From: Haliclona indistincta
Taxonomy: Eukaryota; Porifera; Demospongiae; Haplosclerida; Chalinidae
Length of the DNA: 64,000 nucleotides
Assembly (NCBI GenBank): GCA_964017065.1
Contig: OZ024783.1
Coordinates: 900,893 to 964,892, forward strand
Reading direction: 5' to 3'
Shown: one piece after another, positions 35,011-45,992 of the stretch
Layout: each line of letters begins with the position of its first letter
How positions within the stretch are numbered: position 1 is the stretch's first letter
Notes under the pieces: model-generated
Seen by the model: only the letters and a program-made list of their open reading frames with translations
Told to the model about the DNA's origin: nothing
Database searches by the model: none
Translations under genes and position numbers: made by a program

Positions 35011-38000
35011 AAAAGACAAAGGAGCAGATGGTATTGCAGAGTTCTTGTATAAGTGCTTCACGATCCACGGATGCTGCCGCATCAAGATTTCTGATCAAGG
35101 AAGAGAGTTTGTCAATCAGGTACATCAAAAAATAACACTAATACTAATAATTATTTCAAATAATAGGTGAATGATGCATGAGCTTTGCCGGCTAATGGGT
35201 GTCAGGAGCCATTTAACAAGTGCTTATCATCCTCAAAGCAATGGATTGGATGAACGCTTTAATCAAACACTCCAACGACAACTTTTGAAGTTTGTGGAAG
35301 AGGAGCAAACAGATTGGGATTTGTACATTGATTCGATTCTTTTTTCCTACCGAATTTCTCGTCAAGACTCAACTAAGCAGTCACCTTTTGTACTTGTATT
35401 CGGAAGACAGGCAAGGTTACCTATAGAGTTTAACCTAGGTGCAGATCTTGGTGAGAACGATTCTCATTACTCTGATTTCAACAATGACTCCACCCTCAGT
35501 AGTGAACAAACTGCAGCTCCGACTAATGCTTCTCTCTCTGACTCCGCCCACAACAGTAGTGACCCAACTACAGCTCCTACTAATGCTTCTCTCGCCTGCA
35601 GCAGTAGTGATCAAACTGCAGCTCCTACTAATGCTTCTCTCGCCTGCAACAGTAGTGATCAAACTGTAGTTCCTACTAATGCTTCTCTCGCCTGCAACAG
35701 TAGTGATCAAACTGCAGCTCCTACTAATGCTTCTCTCGCCTGCAACAGTAGTGACCAAACTACAGCTCCTACTAATGCTTCTCTCGCCTGCAACAGTAGT
35801 GATCAAACTGCAGCTCCTACTAATGCTTCTCTCGCCTGCAACAGTAGTGATCAAACTGCAGCTCCTACTAATGCTTCTCTCGCCTGCAACAGTAGTGATC
35901 AAACTGCAGCTCCTACTAATGCTTCTCTCGCCTGCAACAGTAGTGATCAAACTGCAGCTCCTACTAATGCTTCTCTCGCCTGCAACAGTAGTGATCAAAC
36001 TGCAGCTCCTACTAATGCTTCTCTCGCCTGCAACAGTAGTGATCAAACTGCAGCTCCTACTAATGCTTCTCTCGCCTGCAACAGTAGTGACCCAACTGCA
36101 GCTCCTACTAATGCTTCTCTCGCCTGCAGCAGTAGTGACCAAACTACAGCTCCTACTAATGCTTCTCTCGCCTGCAACAGTAGTGACCCAACTACAGCTC
36201 CTACTAATGCTTCTCTCGCCTGCAACAGTAGTGACCCAACTACAGCTCCTACTAATGCTTCTCTCGCCTGCAGCAGTAGTGATCAAACTGCAGCTCCTAC
36301 TAATGCTTCTCTCGCCTGCAACAGTAGTGACCCAACTACAGCTCCTACTAATGCTTCTCTCGCCTGCAACAGTAGTGACCCAACTACAGCTCCTACTAAT
36401 GCTTCTCTCGCCTGCAACAGTAGTGACCCAACTACAGCTCCTACTAATGCTTCTCTCGCCTGCAACAGTAGTGATCAAACTGCAGCTCCTACTAATGCTT
36501 CTCTCGCCTGCAACAGTAGTGACCCAACTACAGCTCCTACTAATGCTTCTCTCGCCTGCAACAGTAGTGATCAAACTGCAGCTCCTACTAATGCTTCTCT
36601 CGCCTGCAACAGTAGTGACCCAACTACAGCTCCTACTAATGCTTCTCTCGCCTGCAACAGTAGTGACCAAACTACAGCTCCTACTAATGCTTCTCTCGCC
36701 TGCAACAGTAGTGATCAAACTGCAGCTCCTATATACTAATGCTTCTCTCGCCTGCAACAGTAGTGACCCAACTACAGCTCCTACTAATGCTTCTCTCGCC
36801 TGCAACAGTAGTGACCCAACTACAGCTCCTACTAATGCTTCTCTCGCCTGCAACAGTAGTGACCAAACTACAGCTCCTACTAATGCTTCTCTCGCCTGCA
36901 ACAGTAGTGATCAAACTGCAGCTCCTACTAATGCTTCTCTCTCTGACTCCGCCCACAACAGTAGTGATCAAACTGCTGCTCCTATATACTAATGCTTCTC
37001 TCGCCTGCAACAGTAGTGACCCAACTACAGCTCCTACTAATGCTTCTCTCGCCTGCAGCAGTAGTGACCAAACTACAGCTCCTACTAATGCTTCTCTCGC
37101 CTGCAGCAGTAGTGATCAAACTGCAGCTCCTACTAATGCTTCTCTCGCCTGCAGCAGTAGTGACCAAACTACAGCTCCTACTAATGCTTCTCTCGCCTGC
37201 AGCAGTAGTGATCAAACTACAGCTCCTACTAATGCTTCTCTCGCCTGCAGCAGTAGTGATCAAACTGCAGCTCCTATATACTAATGCTTCTCTCGCCTGC
37301 AACAGTAGTGACCAAACTACAGCTCCTACTAATGCTTCTCTCGCCTGCAGCAGTAGTGATCAAACTACAGCTCCTACTAATGCTTCTCTCTCTGACTCCG
37401 CCCACAACAGTAGTTCATCAGCACATGACCTCCAAGTTCTTTGCACACCCAGTAGTGCTCCTCTATCATCTAGCAACTTTAATCTCAACACCCCTAGTTC
37501 TACTGCTTCAGCTCCAGGTAATGACTCAGACTTCTCTTCAGACGACTTGCTGGATTTCGATACGTCTCTTGAAAGATTAGTCAGGATTCGGAAAAAAGCT
37601 CTTAAAAACATCAAGTCTGCTCAGAGTCGACAGAAGAAGTACTATGACGCAAAGCACTGTAAAGACATTGTTCGGTATACTGTTGGATCTCTTGTGTTGT
37701 TAATGAACAGCAAAAAGCATTCCAAGAAAGGAATGAAACTAGCTCCCAACTGGACTGGCCCGTATGTAATTCATGAAGTGCTTCCAAAGGGTACTTACAG
37801 ACTACGTGACCAAGGTAATCCATCGAAAGTATTATCACAGAAGGTAAACACTTCCCGTCTGAAGCAGTTTTTCCAGCGCTCTCCTCAATTGCCTTCCACC
37901 TCAGCAACTGCTTGTGATTCCTCATCTCGAGTACCTTCCACTTTGACTACAGGTCTTTGCCTTCCTTCTACTAGTTCAGCTAATAGCTCTTTCACAGCTG

Positions 38001-38062
38001 TTAATACACTCACTTCCAATTTCATGACTCTATCTGATCAGAAAGAGGTAAGTGATTTCTAA
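35011..38062 (+). pseudogene. Integrase gene, 3' half (DDE core, 48-bp repeat region, C-terminus)
   Basis: From 35,015 the frame enters the integrase core in mid-domain. ISDQGREF carries the second catalytic Asp and QSNGLDERFN the Glu. A 48-bp intron (35,119-35,166) interrupts it, and the frame is off by one base just after that intron. A hugely expanded 16-residue repeat follows (35,515-37,395), then the C-terminal domain with WTGPYVIHEVLPKGTYRL, typical of Gypsy/Ginger/KRBA2-type integrases. Three repeat units carry a 4-bp insertion (near 36,731, 36,984 and 37,275), each giving a stop in frame. Since three times four is twelve, the frame after the third insertion equals the frame before the first. 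The HHCC zinc finger and first Asp are absent here; they lie at 41,459-42,112 on the other strand. Confidence 0.85.
35515..37395. repeat. 48-bp coding minisatellite (about 39 units)
   Basis: Tandem units of 48 bp encode NSSDQTAAPTNASLAC-type 16-mers, with Q/P and A/T alternatives. The region is Ser/Thr/Asn-rich with one Cys per unit. A few units hold the variant SLSDSAHNSS. The open frames on the opposite strand are mirror images of the repeat. Confidence 0.97.
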
Positions 38063-38666
38063 AATTAAAACTAGGAGTTACGAATACGCATGAATGCCTC
38101 GCGCTGAGTTTATTAAGTAGTTATAATTGACCAGCTAAACTTTGGGGGTGGGCTCGACAGCAGACGGCCGGCAGGTACAGATACAGCGAGCTAGCTTCCT
38201 GTTTTCGGCCTCGTGGACTCGTGTCAGACGACCTAAGAGTCAATCCCGGTTCCGTGTATTGCTAGTAGTACTGCTGATGGCGTGCCTTGCTTCTTTTGTG
38301 GCTTTAGACTCAGGCCGCTGCTCTCTGTTTTCTCCGGCTTCCTGAGCTGAGCTAGCCACTTGGCTCTGTCAGGAGTAGACTCTGAGATCTGATCCGCCAT
38401 GGTCTCAGCCCACAAGTTCTTATCTCATACGCAACCGGGTTCAGCGACCCCGTGACCCCGCAGTATAATACGTAGTATGAGCCCTCGCCGTAACCCTGAT
38501 TAGCATTCCTAAGCGTGACATCGATCTAAATATACATACATATTAACATTGCTGAGAAAACGCACGACGCTCCAGTCCCCCGCACACCGTCACGATTATT
38601 TGCCTCGCGCTAAGGCGCTCGGCAATAATTACAACAATAATTTAATGCAATTATTAGAGCTTGCAG
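38063..38666. other. Spacer upstream of the CXXC gene
   Basis: GC-richer DNA with many CpGs at about 38,140-38,600, fitting a promoter for the CXXC gene. A minus-strand frame starting at an ATG in good context (38,400) encodes about 55 residues (MADQISESTPDR at its start). I cannot link it to other exons. Confidence 0.4.
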
Positions 38667-39842
38667 ATGTTGGAAAACCAATTGTACAGCAGCTCTTTGT
38701 ACCGGAGGTGGACAACTGGCAGTAAAGAATATGCTTTCAATTCTAATGATGATGATGATGTAAACGTAAGTCATGTTATAGTACCTACTAAACTCATTAA
38801 CACTTTTGTGTAGATGGAACCTCATTTGGACAAAACTAGGGGTGAATTTGGTCTAAACATCGACTTAGATGTACTTCTTTGGGAGGAAAGTCGTGTATAT
38901 TATCAGCAAGTACCGATAAAGAGCTATCGTGACTTTCTGATCATGGATAATTGTCTGATGGAGGAATTTGATACCTTTAAGAAAAACAACATTCCGCTGG
39001 GATCCTCTGTCATTAAGTGCAATACTCTTCTAAATCTTTGGATTCTTACTCAACACGACATTTGCCAGTATTCTCTTTTTGGTGCCGATCATGTGACTCT
39101 CACACAAGAACAAGTAGACAATCTCTGTGAGTGGGTCATAGATTTGAGAGAAAGAGTTACACAAGGTGGAATAAAAGTCCTAGAAGAGCTAACTCAGCAT
39201 CTTCATTCGGTAAACATGCAATTACTTAAGCTGTATGAATTATCACCTTGTACATGTACTTCACACAGAGTATCACAAACAAGCAAACATCAACACCAAG
39301 TCACCCTTATACAGTACGTTGAAAATTATTATAATAGCCATTCCAATTAAGGAGCATACGTCTGTGGAAAAACAGAAAATAAACGGGCACACTGTATGTT
39401 CATGCTTGACTGTGCAGCTGTAATGTACAAAATTTTATAGAAGGAAGTTTTTGAAACATGCTGAGCGGCGGAAATATATTTACTACTGCACTTATTTGAT
39501 AGGATGATAAACTCCTGACAATACTTGCAGTTGTATTATTGACCTCCTATGCAGGCCCCATCTCAAGCAACTGCTCATAAGACTTCAAGAAAACGAAGAA
39601 AACGTTGTGGTAGTTGTGCTGAGTGCACTAGGAAAGATTGCGGGCAGTGTAAAAACTGCAAAGATATGGTCAAGTTTGTGGATCGTCTTATCAAACATGT
39701 TAGTGGTTAAAATTGCACAAAAACAAAATGAAGTTGCTAATTTTTGATTATCGCCTATTAATATTTTCTTTAGGACAGAGTATTGATCCAAGCAGAAGAC
39801 CATACAATCTCTGTCAATCCAGACTACCATGATGAGCAATGA
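38667..39842 (+). CDS. CXXC zinc-finger protein with novel N-terminal domain
   Basis: Four exons, 38667-38765, 38814-39209, 39555-39698 and 39774-39842, all joined in phase 0 by GT-AG introns, give 235 residues. Residues 33-165 form an acidic and hydrophobic domain (VLLWEESRVYYQQVP; CEWVIDLRERV) that I do not recognise. Residues about 180-205 are a CXXC zinc finger: RKRRKRCGSCAECTRKDCGQCKNCKDM, cut at the KF position where the KFGG loop and last cysteines would normally follow. CXXC fingers bind unmethylated CpG DNA. The tail is short and acidic. The gene lies about 600 bp downstream of the integrase half on the same strand, and both appear to belong to one mobile element. The loss of the last cysteines may make the finger unstable, or a partner may complete it. 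Confidence 0.72.
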
Positions 39843-40185
39843 GATAAATAATCTTTACTGTTGACGTCAAACTGTTTGCTGTAATAATTGTTTTTCTTTT
39901 GTTTTCATTACCTGTATCACTTATTAATCATTAACACTTGACTATTTATCGTTGTGTTCTGTTTCTGTTGACAATAATTATACACGCCCCATGATTCAAA
40001 TCAAGCTATATAGCTAGGCGCTGGATATTTTCTAGCTCCATGTGGAACTGCTAAGTTGTTAGTATAGTTGTTACACTGAGTGCATGAGTTGGTCTAGTTA
40101 GGCTATGTAGCACAGCAGATGTAGAGATCATTCCGTGGCGTTTCTACCTATTCGCCGTTTCGTGACCTGCGTACCGGCGATTGCT
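39843..40185. other. 3' region after the CXXC gene
   Basis: AT-rich, with no gene. Probably the 3' UTR and the inner flank of the transposon end. Confidence 0.45.
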
Positions 40186-40189
40186 ATAG

Positions 40190-40325
40190 GCTATAGCGGC
40201 ACGATTTCCTAAACGCAGCTGTATTTCCTAGGAAACTTTGCCTCTGAGCCGACACGCCGCTACCAAATTTCCTAGGAAAAATTGTCGCAGCGGCAAAATT
40301 TCCTAGCGGCCAGATTTCCTGTGAC
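40190..40325. repeat. Integrase-CXXC element, 3' terminal repeat
   Basis: Two TTTCCTAGGAAA palindromes and the block ATTTCCTAAACGC. The same block, with the same 6-base spacing to TTTCCTAGGAAA and a later CCAAATTTCC, occurs at 42,190-42,252 beside the integrase 5' half. I read these as the two ends of one element. Confidence 0.65.
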
Positions 40326-40430
40326 ACCGGTGTCACGGTGATATGTGACCCCCGGTGATGAGTGACCCCCGGTCACATATCACCGGTGATTTGTGACTCA
40401 CGCCGCGCACGGTGGGTCACATATCACCGC
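40326..40430. repeat. Y-element end, copy 2
   Basis: About 105 bp, almost identical to 34,450-34,553 and in the same orientation. With the preceding bases it makes a perfect 16-bp palindrome, GTGACACCGGTGTCAC (40,321-40,336). It directly abuts the integrase-CXXC element end. Confidence 0.75.
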
Positions 40431-41454
40431 GCAGTGCATGATCGGATGGATCGCCGGAATAGCCTCGTTCTCGGTTCTGGTGTCACTTTTTGTACTGAGC
40501 TGCAGCTAGCCGGCTGCTTGCACTGGAGGCGCTGCCACCACAGTGAACGTCTGTGATCATGAAAATATCGAGACTGTTATACTGAACGTCTGTGATCAGG
40601 TGAACTTCAGTTACGATCTGGAACTAGATGGTAGTGTGGCTGCAGTCTGGATCTGGATGGAGAAGATCCTGTTGTGATGGTGAAATCAGTGAATATCTAT
40701 CAAAAAAACTAGCAGACCCTTAAATAGAACCAAAGTGTTGGTTAGATGGCAGGGTTTGTGTCTTGGATACATGCAGCTGGTTGTGGCAGAGTGTGATAAG
40801 GTATTAGCTCAAACTGGCATCAATACTTGTGATGTACACAGACTGATGTGCACGTATAAAGGTTCTTAGCTCGAGACTGTTTACATATTACCAGCAGAGT
40901 GATTAGTCTAGCATCACCAAATGGTTTAACCCTTTAGGGCCTATAGCGGATTTAGCCGTCATAATTGACTCCACCTACTGTAGACGTCATAAATAGTGTG
41001 AAAAGTGCTCTAGAAAGGTCAAATAAAGTTTAATTGCAAAAGCTAACTTTACCTGAAAAAACCCACTGTTTTTCGCCGCGCCCTCCCCACTAAAATATAT
41101 AGAACGGGGGATTTTTAAAGGGGGGTGTCCCCCCTTTAACCCGGGGTTTGAAGGGGCGGAGCCCCTCGCCGCTTTCGGCATTTTTGGGGCTTCAGGATGC
41201 CCGTAAATGCATACTTGGGCATAGAATATGGTCTAAACTATGCTGTTTGCTCACCTGGACACCACCAGGTTTTTGTATCAGTCACCAGGGCTAAACGAAG
41301 ACCAATATTGGCTGAAAAATGACGAGGCTGCAGCACTTAAGCGGCTTCAGTTCCGAATTGGGAGTGGCCAACTCAGAGTTTAGTACATGGTCGTAAACTT
41401 TGACATGCCAGGAAAAAACAGTGCTAGTTTGGAACAGCTAGCGTACTGCATGCA
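40431..41454. other. Interior beside Y copy 2, no gene recognised
   Basis: No convincing coding region. A GC-rich patch at 41,060-41,190 has runs of G and C that can fold (around GGGGGGTGTCCCCCC). I read the stretch as the other part of the Y-element interior, now separated by the inversion. Confidence 0.4.
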
Positions 41455-42112
41455 TTTTAACGCTGTTGCCTCAGGCCATTTGGAAAAGAGGCAGCTGACA
41501 GTCATTATGTACTTGTTGCCTCTGGGTGTCTCAGGAAGAGGTCCAATCAGGTCAATTCCCACAGTGTCCCATACTTCTGCCTTTACAGGAAGCTCAGCTG
41601 TTGTTTTGTCAAATTTCCTAACGTGTAAGCACAATAATTATTTTACACATGAATTGTGTCGATATCATGTACCTGTTTGCTCTTTGGCACTTTTCACATG
41701 TACGGCAAAAATTCTTAACATCCTCGACAATTCCCTGCCAGTAAAATCGTTCTGTAATCTTAGCAAGAGTCTTGTCCCTTCCAAAATGCCCTCCTCCTAG
41801 CACACTCGAATGACACTCCTCCAGCACTTGTGATTTTGACAGGACTTCACTACCTACACCAGTGATGATTTAGCAGATAAACTAACAAGTTGTCAATATA
41901 ATATAGTAACTAGCTCATGCACCCACAGTTACTCTCTATACACTGACCTGCAAATCTACTTGGCTCTTCTTCTCCCTGTGATACAGCAAACCGTTTTTGA
42001 TTAAAAAGCTCTTCCCTTTCCTTCTCAAACGGTCTTTCTCTGCCTTGCTGAATTCTGAAGGGAATGTACCGCTGCAACAAAGATTGTACAGTCTGTCGTA
42101 CAATTCGGGCTC
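41455..42112 (-). pseudogene. Integrase gene, 5' half (HHCC finger and start of DDE core)
   Basis: Three exons on the minus strand. The first (about 42,112-41,950) starts MEPELYDRLYNL. The second (about 41,863-41,680) encodes the HHCC zinc finger with GGGHFGRDKTLAKI and CRTCEKCQRAN. The third (about 41,625-41,455) encodes the start of the integrase core: WDTVGIDLIGPLP holds the first catalytic Asp, then FSKWPEA. The coding match stops at 41,455-41,458, exactly where the half at 35,011 on the plus strand would continue in frame. The four bases at the two break sites are identical (AAAA on the gene strand). No other copy of either half is in the window. Confidence 0.85.
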
Positions 42113-42184
42113 CATTTTATACTGCAGCTGCAGACGGTACACGCGTAGCAGGTGTGAATCAAAACAGCGGCACTAGTGCGCGGT

Positions 42185-42255
42185 AAGCTGCAGAATTTCC
42201 TAAACGCGACCATTTTTCCTAGGAAATAGTGCCGCTGATGCTGCCAAATTTCCCA
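42185..42255. repeat. Integrase-CXXC element, 5' terminal repeat
   Basis: ATTTCCTAAACGC, then TTTCCTAGGAAA, then CCAAATTTCC, with spacing like that at 40,190-40,325. It lies about 75 bp upstream of the integrase start codon. Confidence 0.6.
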
Positions 42256-42259
42256 TATG

Positions 42260-42375
42260 GACTTGTCATCCGGCTCCACGCACAGGCCGGAAATACCTCC
42301 ACTCACAGGCCGGAAATAGGCAGACCTTGTCATCCGCCTACTCCACGCACAGGCCGGAAATCTCAATCACAGGCC
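42260..42375. repeat. Short repeats of CACAGGCCGGAAAT
   Basis: Four copies of CACAGGCCGGAAAT or a one-base variant, with two CTTGTCATCCG blocks, in a tandem-like patch just outside the element end. Confidence 0.8.
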
Positions 42376-42591
42376 GGAAGTTTCCATAAAGCTCCACCAA
42401 AGGTAGCACCAGAGATAATATATACTACGTAACCGGGATAAGAAACTCTATTTAAGCGAATGAAACAACCCGCGTTATAAACGTGATACGTCACTTGACG
42501 TCTCAAAATGTCTACTTCATGTAAGCAGACGTACATCATCAGCTATTGCTGGACCTAGACGAGCTGGAAAGTGACACTGCCTGTACGTGGA

Positions 42592-42673
42592 AGCCATTCG
42601 ACAACTTCTTTGTCTGGACAAAGAAGTTGTCGAATGGCTAATACGTTCGACGGCAGAAGCTAGTCGAACGTAT
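42592..42673. repeat. Two adjacent strong hairpins
   Basis: A perfect 23-bp inverted repeat with a 2-base loop (arms 42,592-42,614 and 42,617-42,639) is followed at once by a second inverted repeat (TACGTTCGAC and its complement, 42,643-42,673). No coding context is seen. Confidence 0.75.
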
Positions 42674-43775
42674 GAGGCGATCGTATGATTGAGCAGATGC
42701 TAGACTCCGTCAAGCGACTTAGGCGATCTGTAACTTCCAAGCTGGATAAGCCTTACCACGAGTTCTCTGTTGGCAAAGGCTTTGAAACATGCATGTGCTA
42801 GCTTGACTTTAAAATTGCTACATTATAATAATTAATTATTGTAAATATATTATATATTATTATTGCTTTGAAATTGCTATACTACTGAGTCACTGGGAGG
42901 GATAGACTGTGATGGAGCTGGCTTCTGCTGAACATGTGACTTCCTTTTGAGCCCAAGTTTGCCTTTACTTCTTCCTTCCAAGACTTGCCACGCCTACAAA
43001 ATGGGAGAACAATACAAATTACATGATACTTTCAGTGGGTATAGCTCTTTTAGATACTATTGCAGTTCAAATTTTACGAAGTATAACAACATTCCAACAT
43101 ACACTCTACTTACCTACAGCCATATGCATACTCATACTGTAAGCTTGTAAGAGAAAACGTGTCAAAACTATATGCACCATATGACACGAGAGACAGAAAC
43201 AATTTGCTTTTTGCTCGCCGTAAACGGCGAATAGGAACATAAAACCGTGACTAAACAACACACCGACACATTCACATTGAATAAGTACTGGCGCTAGCCA
43301 AGCAAACCCAAACACTTCGAAGTAAACGTGTCTAAAAGTGTACAGGCAATACAAACAGGCTTACCTCTGTTGAAGATCCGTTTCACAATCGTGTATTTCC
43401 ATTGCTACTGCCAGTAAACACCGACATCGTGAAAGAATAACCCTTGAGAAGTAGGAAGGAAGTCGGTTTACAGAAAAGACGAGACGCGGAAAGTTGCTAC
43501 AGAGCGAGTTTCTCTGTCAAGTGTGAGTCGCCGAGCAGTTAATGAGCATAACGCGGGCTGTTTCAGACTGATGACGTCACGTAATACATTTTGATATGGT
43601 ACCGTAAATGAGTTTCTTATCCCTGTATATATTATCTCTGGTAGCACTATCTGGAGATTGCTTGGAAGCGAGGGTGAAAGCTAACAGTCGTGCTGTTGAC
43701 GATGCTATCGAAAATAGTCTGCCGCGATTCAAGCATAGATCGCTTAAACCAGCGCAGTGTGATGCAATTCGTGCG
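42674..43775. other. Intergenic stretch, no gene recognised
   Basis: AT-rich, with no TIR, tandem repeat or coding signal that I can support. Confidence 0.45.
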
Positions 43776-44715
43776 GTAAGGTAAAGTGGCCTAATTTCGG
43801 TCACCGCCTATTTCCGGTCACTTTGCAGAAAACCCATCGCCCTGGAAAGAAGGGGCTTTCACTCCAGCAGCCAATATGCTGCCTTCGTAGTGGCAACATC
43901 CCTCTACCACCACAGCCAGACTGAGGCTGACTGACTACTTCCTGTTGGTATAATCGGCGCCACTCTGAACCTTTGTATGCTCGACGAAGCTGAAGTAAAA
44001 AAGAGAAACTTTGCCTTATGAATTTTAATTCTTAAAAGAAGATGTAACTCGTTAGCAAACTAAGCTTAAACTAAAGACTGAACATTAATGAAAATGCAGA
44101 CTTAGTAGTATCCTGCTATCTTCAGCGATTTCGAGCTGGCAGATGCCTGTATCATGGTAGGTGGAGCTCATTTTAAGCTCTACGTGGGCGGTGACATTGC
44201 AAAACAGCTTTTACAAATTTCTCCGCCGCGAAAACAAATAAAATTATGCAGACAGCTTTGAAAGCGGCAGGAGACGACCAAAGCTGATCGTAGCGATGCA
44301 CACAATTTCGGAAATCTCTACAGCACTTAGCATTTAGACCAACTATAGCTGTACCAAGAATCCGTGCCATAAACATCTGCTAAATCCAATCACTATACAA
44401 AAGTACTGCTTACTGAGAATAATCTAGCAAAAACAGCCGCCAAACTCTCGTCGTTAGTATAGAAAGTCGTTTTTCAAAGTGACCGGAATTACCCAATTTA
44501 ACCCCGATTTTCGCTGTTTATGGTTACTAGTTTTTATTAATTTCTGCTGCCAAGAAGCATCGAATGTTCAACGCCAACTTCCTCTTGCTGAAAGAGTATA
44601 CCCAGTAGTATCAGTGACTGCCGTGCAAGAGCTCGTGGCTCGTTCGTCTTGGCGCTCGATGCGTGCAAACCTGAACGAGCCAAACAGTGGCCGGAAATAG
44701 GCCACTTTACCTTAC
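43776..44715. mobile_element. TIR element Z (940 bp, non-autonomous)
   Basis: Terminal inverted repeats start GTAAGGTAAAGTGGCC and end in the reverse complement. Subterminal GGTCAC and CCGGAAATAGG blocks occur at both ends. No protein is recognised. Confidence 0.82.
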
Positions 44716-44993
44716 AATGGCATCGAGGAATCCCCGCCTATCATTATGCCTCGGTGGGCGGAGCCACGGGGCATACAGTAGATGTACTTTCCTGTCGGTT
44801 GACACAGAATTAGACAGGAAATATGCTCCCGAATATTGTAGGATAATTGCATGCATGGTGCATGCGTGGGTGTTGGTATATAAGGTGTACAGGTATGATT
44901 GTTAATCATTCCTAGGCAACGTGCAGCCACTCAGTTTGTACAACTAGAACTTGTCTATTCTACTATATTCTACTATACCCGCTATCAGTAGTC

Positions 44994-45991
44994 ATGTCGT
45001 CGGCTAGCACTACTGGTACGACGACTATTACTGCCAGTAGTCATCCGCCTTCCTCCAGTGGCACTACTATTACAACCGCGACTGGAGCAAGCGCGAGCAT
45101 TCTGCCACCTGGCCCACCTCCTATATCACTGGCGACCAGTTCGCTAAGTTGATGGACGCCATTCAGGCGTCCCAGGTCAGGATGGATACTAAGTTGGCGG
45201 AATTCCAGAATCAGGTCTGCCGCAGTCAGGACGAAGCTGCTGCTAAAGCCGTCAAAAAATCCAGGTCTGCAGAGGCACCCTACCAGTATAAGAAGAAAGG
45301 GAACGAAGCCCAGGCAAAGTTCAACGCTGAAGTGGAGGATGCAGTTCAGGAGGCCATGGACGAGCTCGAGGGAGAGAGTCGCCCTTCGCAGGCGGTGGAA
45401 CGAGCTAAAGCTGCCCTTGAAAAAGGTGCGAAGAAAATTGCCGAAAGGCAAAAACTGATAAAATTGGCGGACAGGTCCGACTTTGGTTGGGCGGTCGTCA
45501 CGGAGTACACCGCGGACGAGCTTGCCGACAATTCGGAGGACGAAAAGAGAATCGAAAAGGCCGAGAAAGCGGCAGAGAAGAAGTCGGTAAAGCGAAGGAA
45601 GGTTGCAGGCAGACCAACTCCTGCAAAGCAACCCCGCAGTGTAGCCACTCCCAGTTTGAGTGTCAGCAGTGCTACCCAGGTGCCCAGACGTCCTGGATTG
45701 ATCCCGGCAGTGGCCAAGAGTCGCCCGTTGGGCCCATGTTTTACGTGTGGCGAGATGGGACATCTCCACAGCTTTTGTCCCAGAAGAGAAGGACAAGCCC
45801 TGAGCGGCAAGAAGTGGTATCCTTCACGTAGTGTTATGTGTGTGTCTAGTTCTATCAATGCATGTAGTGGTGATGGTAGCTCCATTGATTCTGAGTGTGT
45901 TGTTGATGAGCTAGTAGATGATATTGATGAGCCTCATGTAGATAGACGAACATGGGAGGCTGAGGCTGTAAGCCCATGCAGACTGTTGTGA
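44994..45991 (+). pseudogene. Gag-like protein with zinc knuckle
   Basis: An ATG at 44994 opens a Ser/Thr-rich segment that stops at 45,150. The continuing protein is in another frame (ITGDQFAKLMDAIQASQ, from about 45,130 to 45,991), so one frameshift lies between them. The main part is Lys/Glu/Ala-rich with ADRSDFGWAVVTEYTADELA, a segment common in DIRS/Ngaro gag proteins, and ends with a CCHC zinc knuckle CFTCGEMGHLHSFC. Gag would package the element RNA. Confidence 0.8.
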
Positions 45992-45992
45992 T

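Noticed and set aside
35435..36901. Large minus-strand open frame in the 48-bp array
   Set aside because: The 48-bp unit is open in several frames on both strands; the plus-strand frame joins recognisable integrase parts on both sides.
38233..38415. Possible first exon starting MADQISESTPDR on the minus strand
   Set aside because: The start context is good and the composition plausible, but there is no clear donor or continuing exon, so I do not call a gene.
41040..41190. GC-rich patch resembling a bacterial-style repeat
   Set aside because: The runs of G and C can fold, but I find no second copy in the window and no gene; it could be part of the Y-element interior.
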